A stretch of 5,149 nt of DNA from an uncultured Kiloniellales bacterium. Its GTDB lineage: Bacteria; Pseudomonadota; Alphaproteobacteria; Kiloniellales; JAKSDN01. The notes under the pieces were generated by a model. That model saw nothing but the letters and a program-made list of their open reading frames with translations. It was not told where the DNA came from and did no database searches. Of the stretch, positions 5,124 to 5,149 are shown piece by piece (positions within the stretch are counted from its first letter, which is position 1; every line of letters starts with the position of its first letter). The position numbers and the translations under genes were made by a program. The stretch is taken from positions 1-5,149 of the forward strand of contig CALJXB010000178.1 of NCBI GenBank assembly GCA_937974415.1. The letters are read 5' to 3'.

Positions 5124-5149
5124 ATGGCTCGCAAGACGACAGAGAGCTG
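5124..5149 (+). CDS. Start of a rightward gene, product unknown (3' partial)
   Basis: ATG 5124 opens the frame MARKTTES to the window edge. GGGGAGG (5102-5108) is a good Shine-Dalgarno sequence but is 15 nt away, longer than usual. In-frame ATGs also occur at 5088, 5091 and 5100, and another open frame starts at ATG 5096 (MHGEVLVKTHG). The promoter geometry, with a start near 5099, favours 5124 over the earlier codons. Eight residues are too few to identify a family, and the real start may lie outside the window. Confidence 0.3.

Noticed and set aside
1..5149. CRISPR array, insertion sequence, tRNA or rRNA gene, or defence-type system
   Set aside because: No spaced direct repeats, transposase-like frames, terminal repeats, tRNA cloverleaf or rRNA signatures were seen on either strand.

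Overview
The window is GC-rich (roughly 60-65% by eye), densely coding and carries ordinary metabolic genes. High GC at third codon positions, FNR/FixK-type operator sequences and the gene set suggest an alphaproteobacterium. That placement is inference, because the window has no rRNA or other taxonomic marker.

Layout. Positions 1-852 (+) hold the C-terminal two-thirds of a COG2403 protein, the family of predicted GTPases related to cyclic 2,3-diphosphoglycerate synthetase. Its N-terminus lies off the left edge. One codon after its TAA, in the same frame, a complete carbamate kinase (856-1785, +) starts at a TTG. About 440 bp without a convincing protein gene follow (1786-2225). This stretch has an almost perfect FNR/FixK box (1826-1839) with a -10-like element at class II spacing, a run of four consecutive predicted stem-loops (1961-2071), and a second, degenerate FNR-like box (2144-2157) just before the next gene. 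Positions 2226-3662 (+) encode nicotinate phosphoribosyltransferase. It converges on a single-domain malic enzyme (3659-4987, -), and both genes use the same CTAG palindrome for their stop codons. The right-hand intergenic region (4988-5123) carries a third FNR/CRP-type palindrome (5051-5064). A good TATGAT -10 lies exactly 22 nt to its right, facing a gene that barely enters the window.

How the parts may fit together. Carbamate kinase can make ATP from carbamoyl phosphate without respiration, nicotinate phosphoribosyltransferase replenishes NAD, and malic enzyme links malate and pyruvate with NAD(P)H. Three FNR/FixK-like sites in 5 kb, two with a -10-like element at the spacing of an FNR-activated promoter, suggest a low-oxygen (microaerobic or anaerobic) metabolic module. 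The least explained elements are the COG2403 protein paired with carbamate kinase and the roughly 270-nt structured interval between the first FNR box and the nicotinate phosphoribosyltransferase promoter region.
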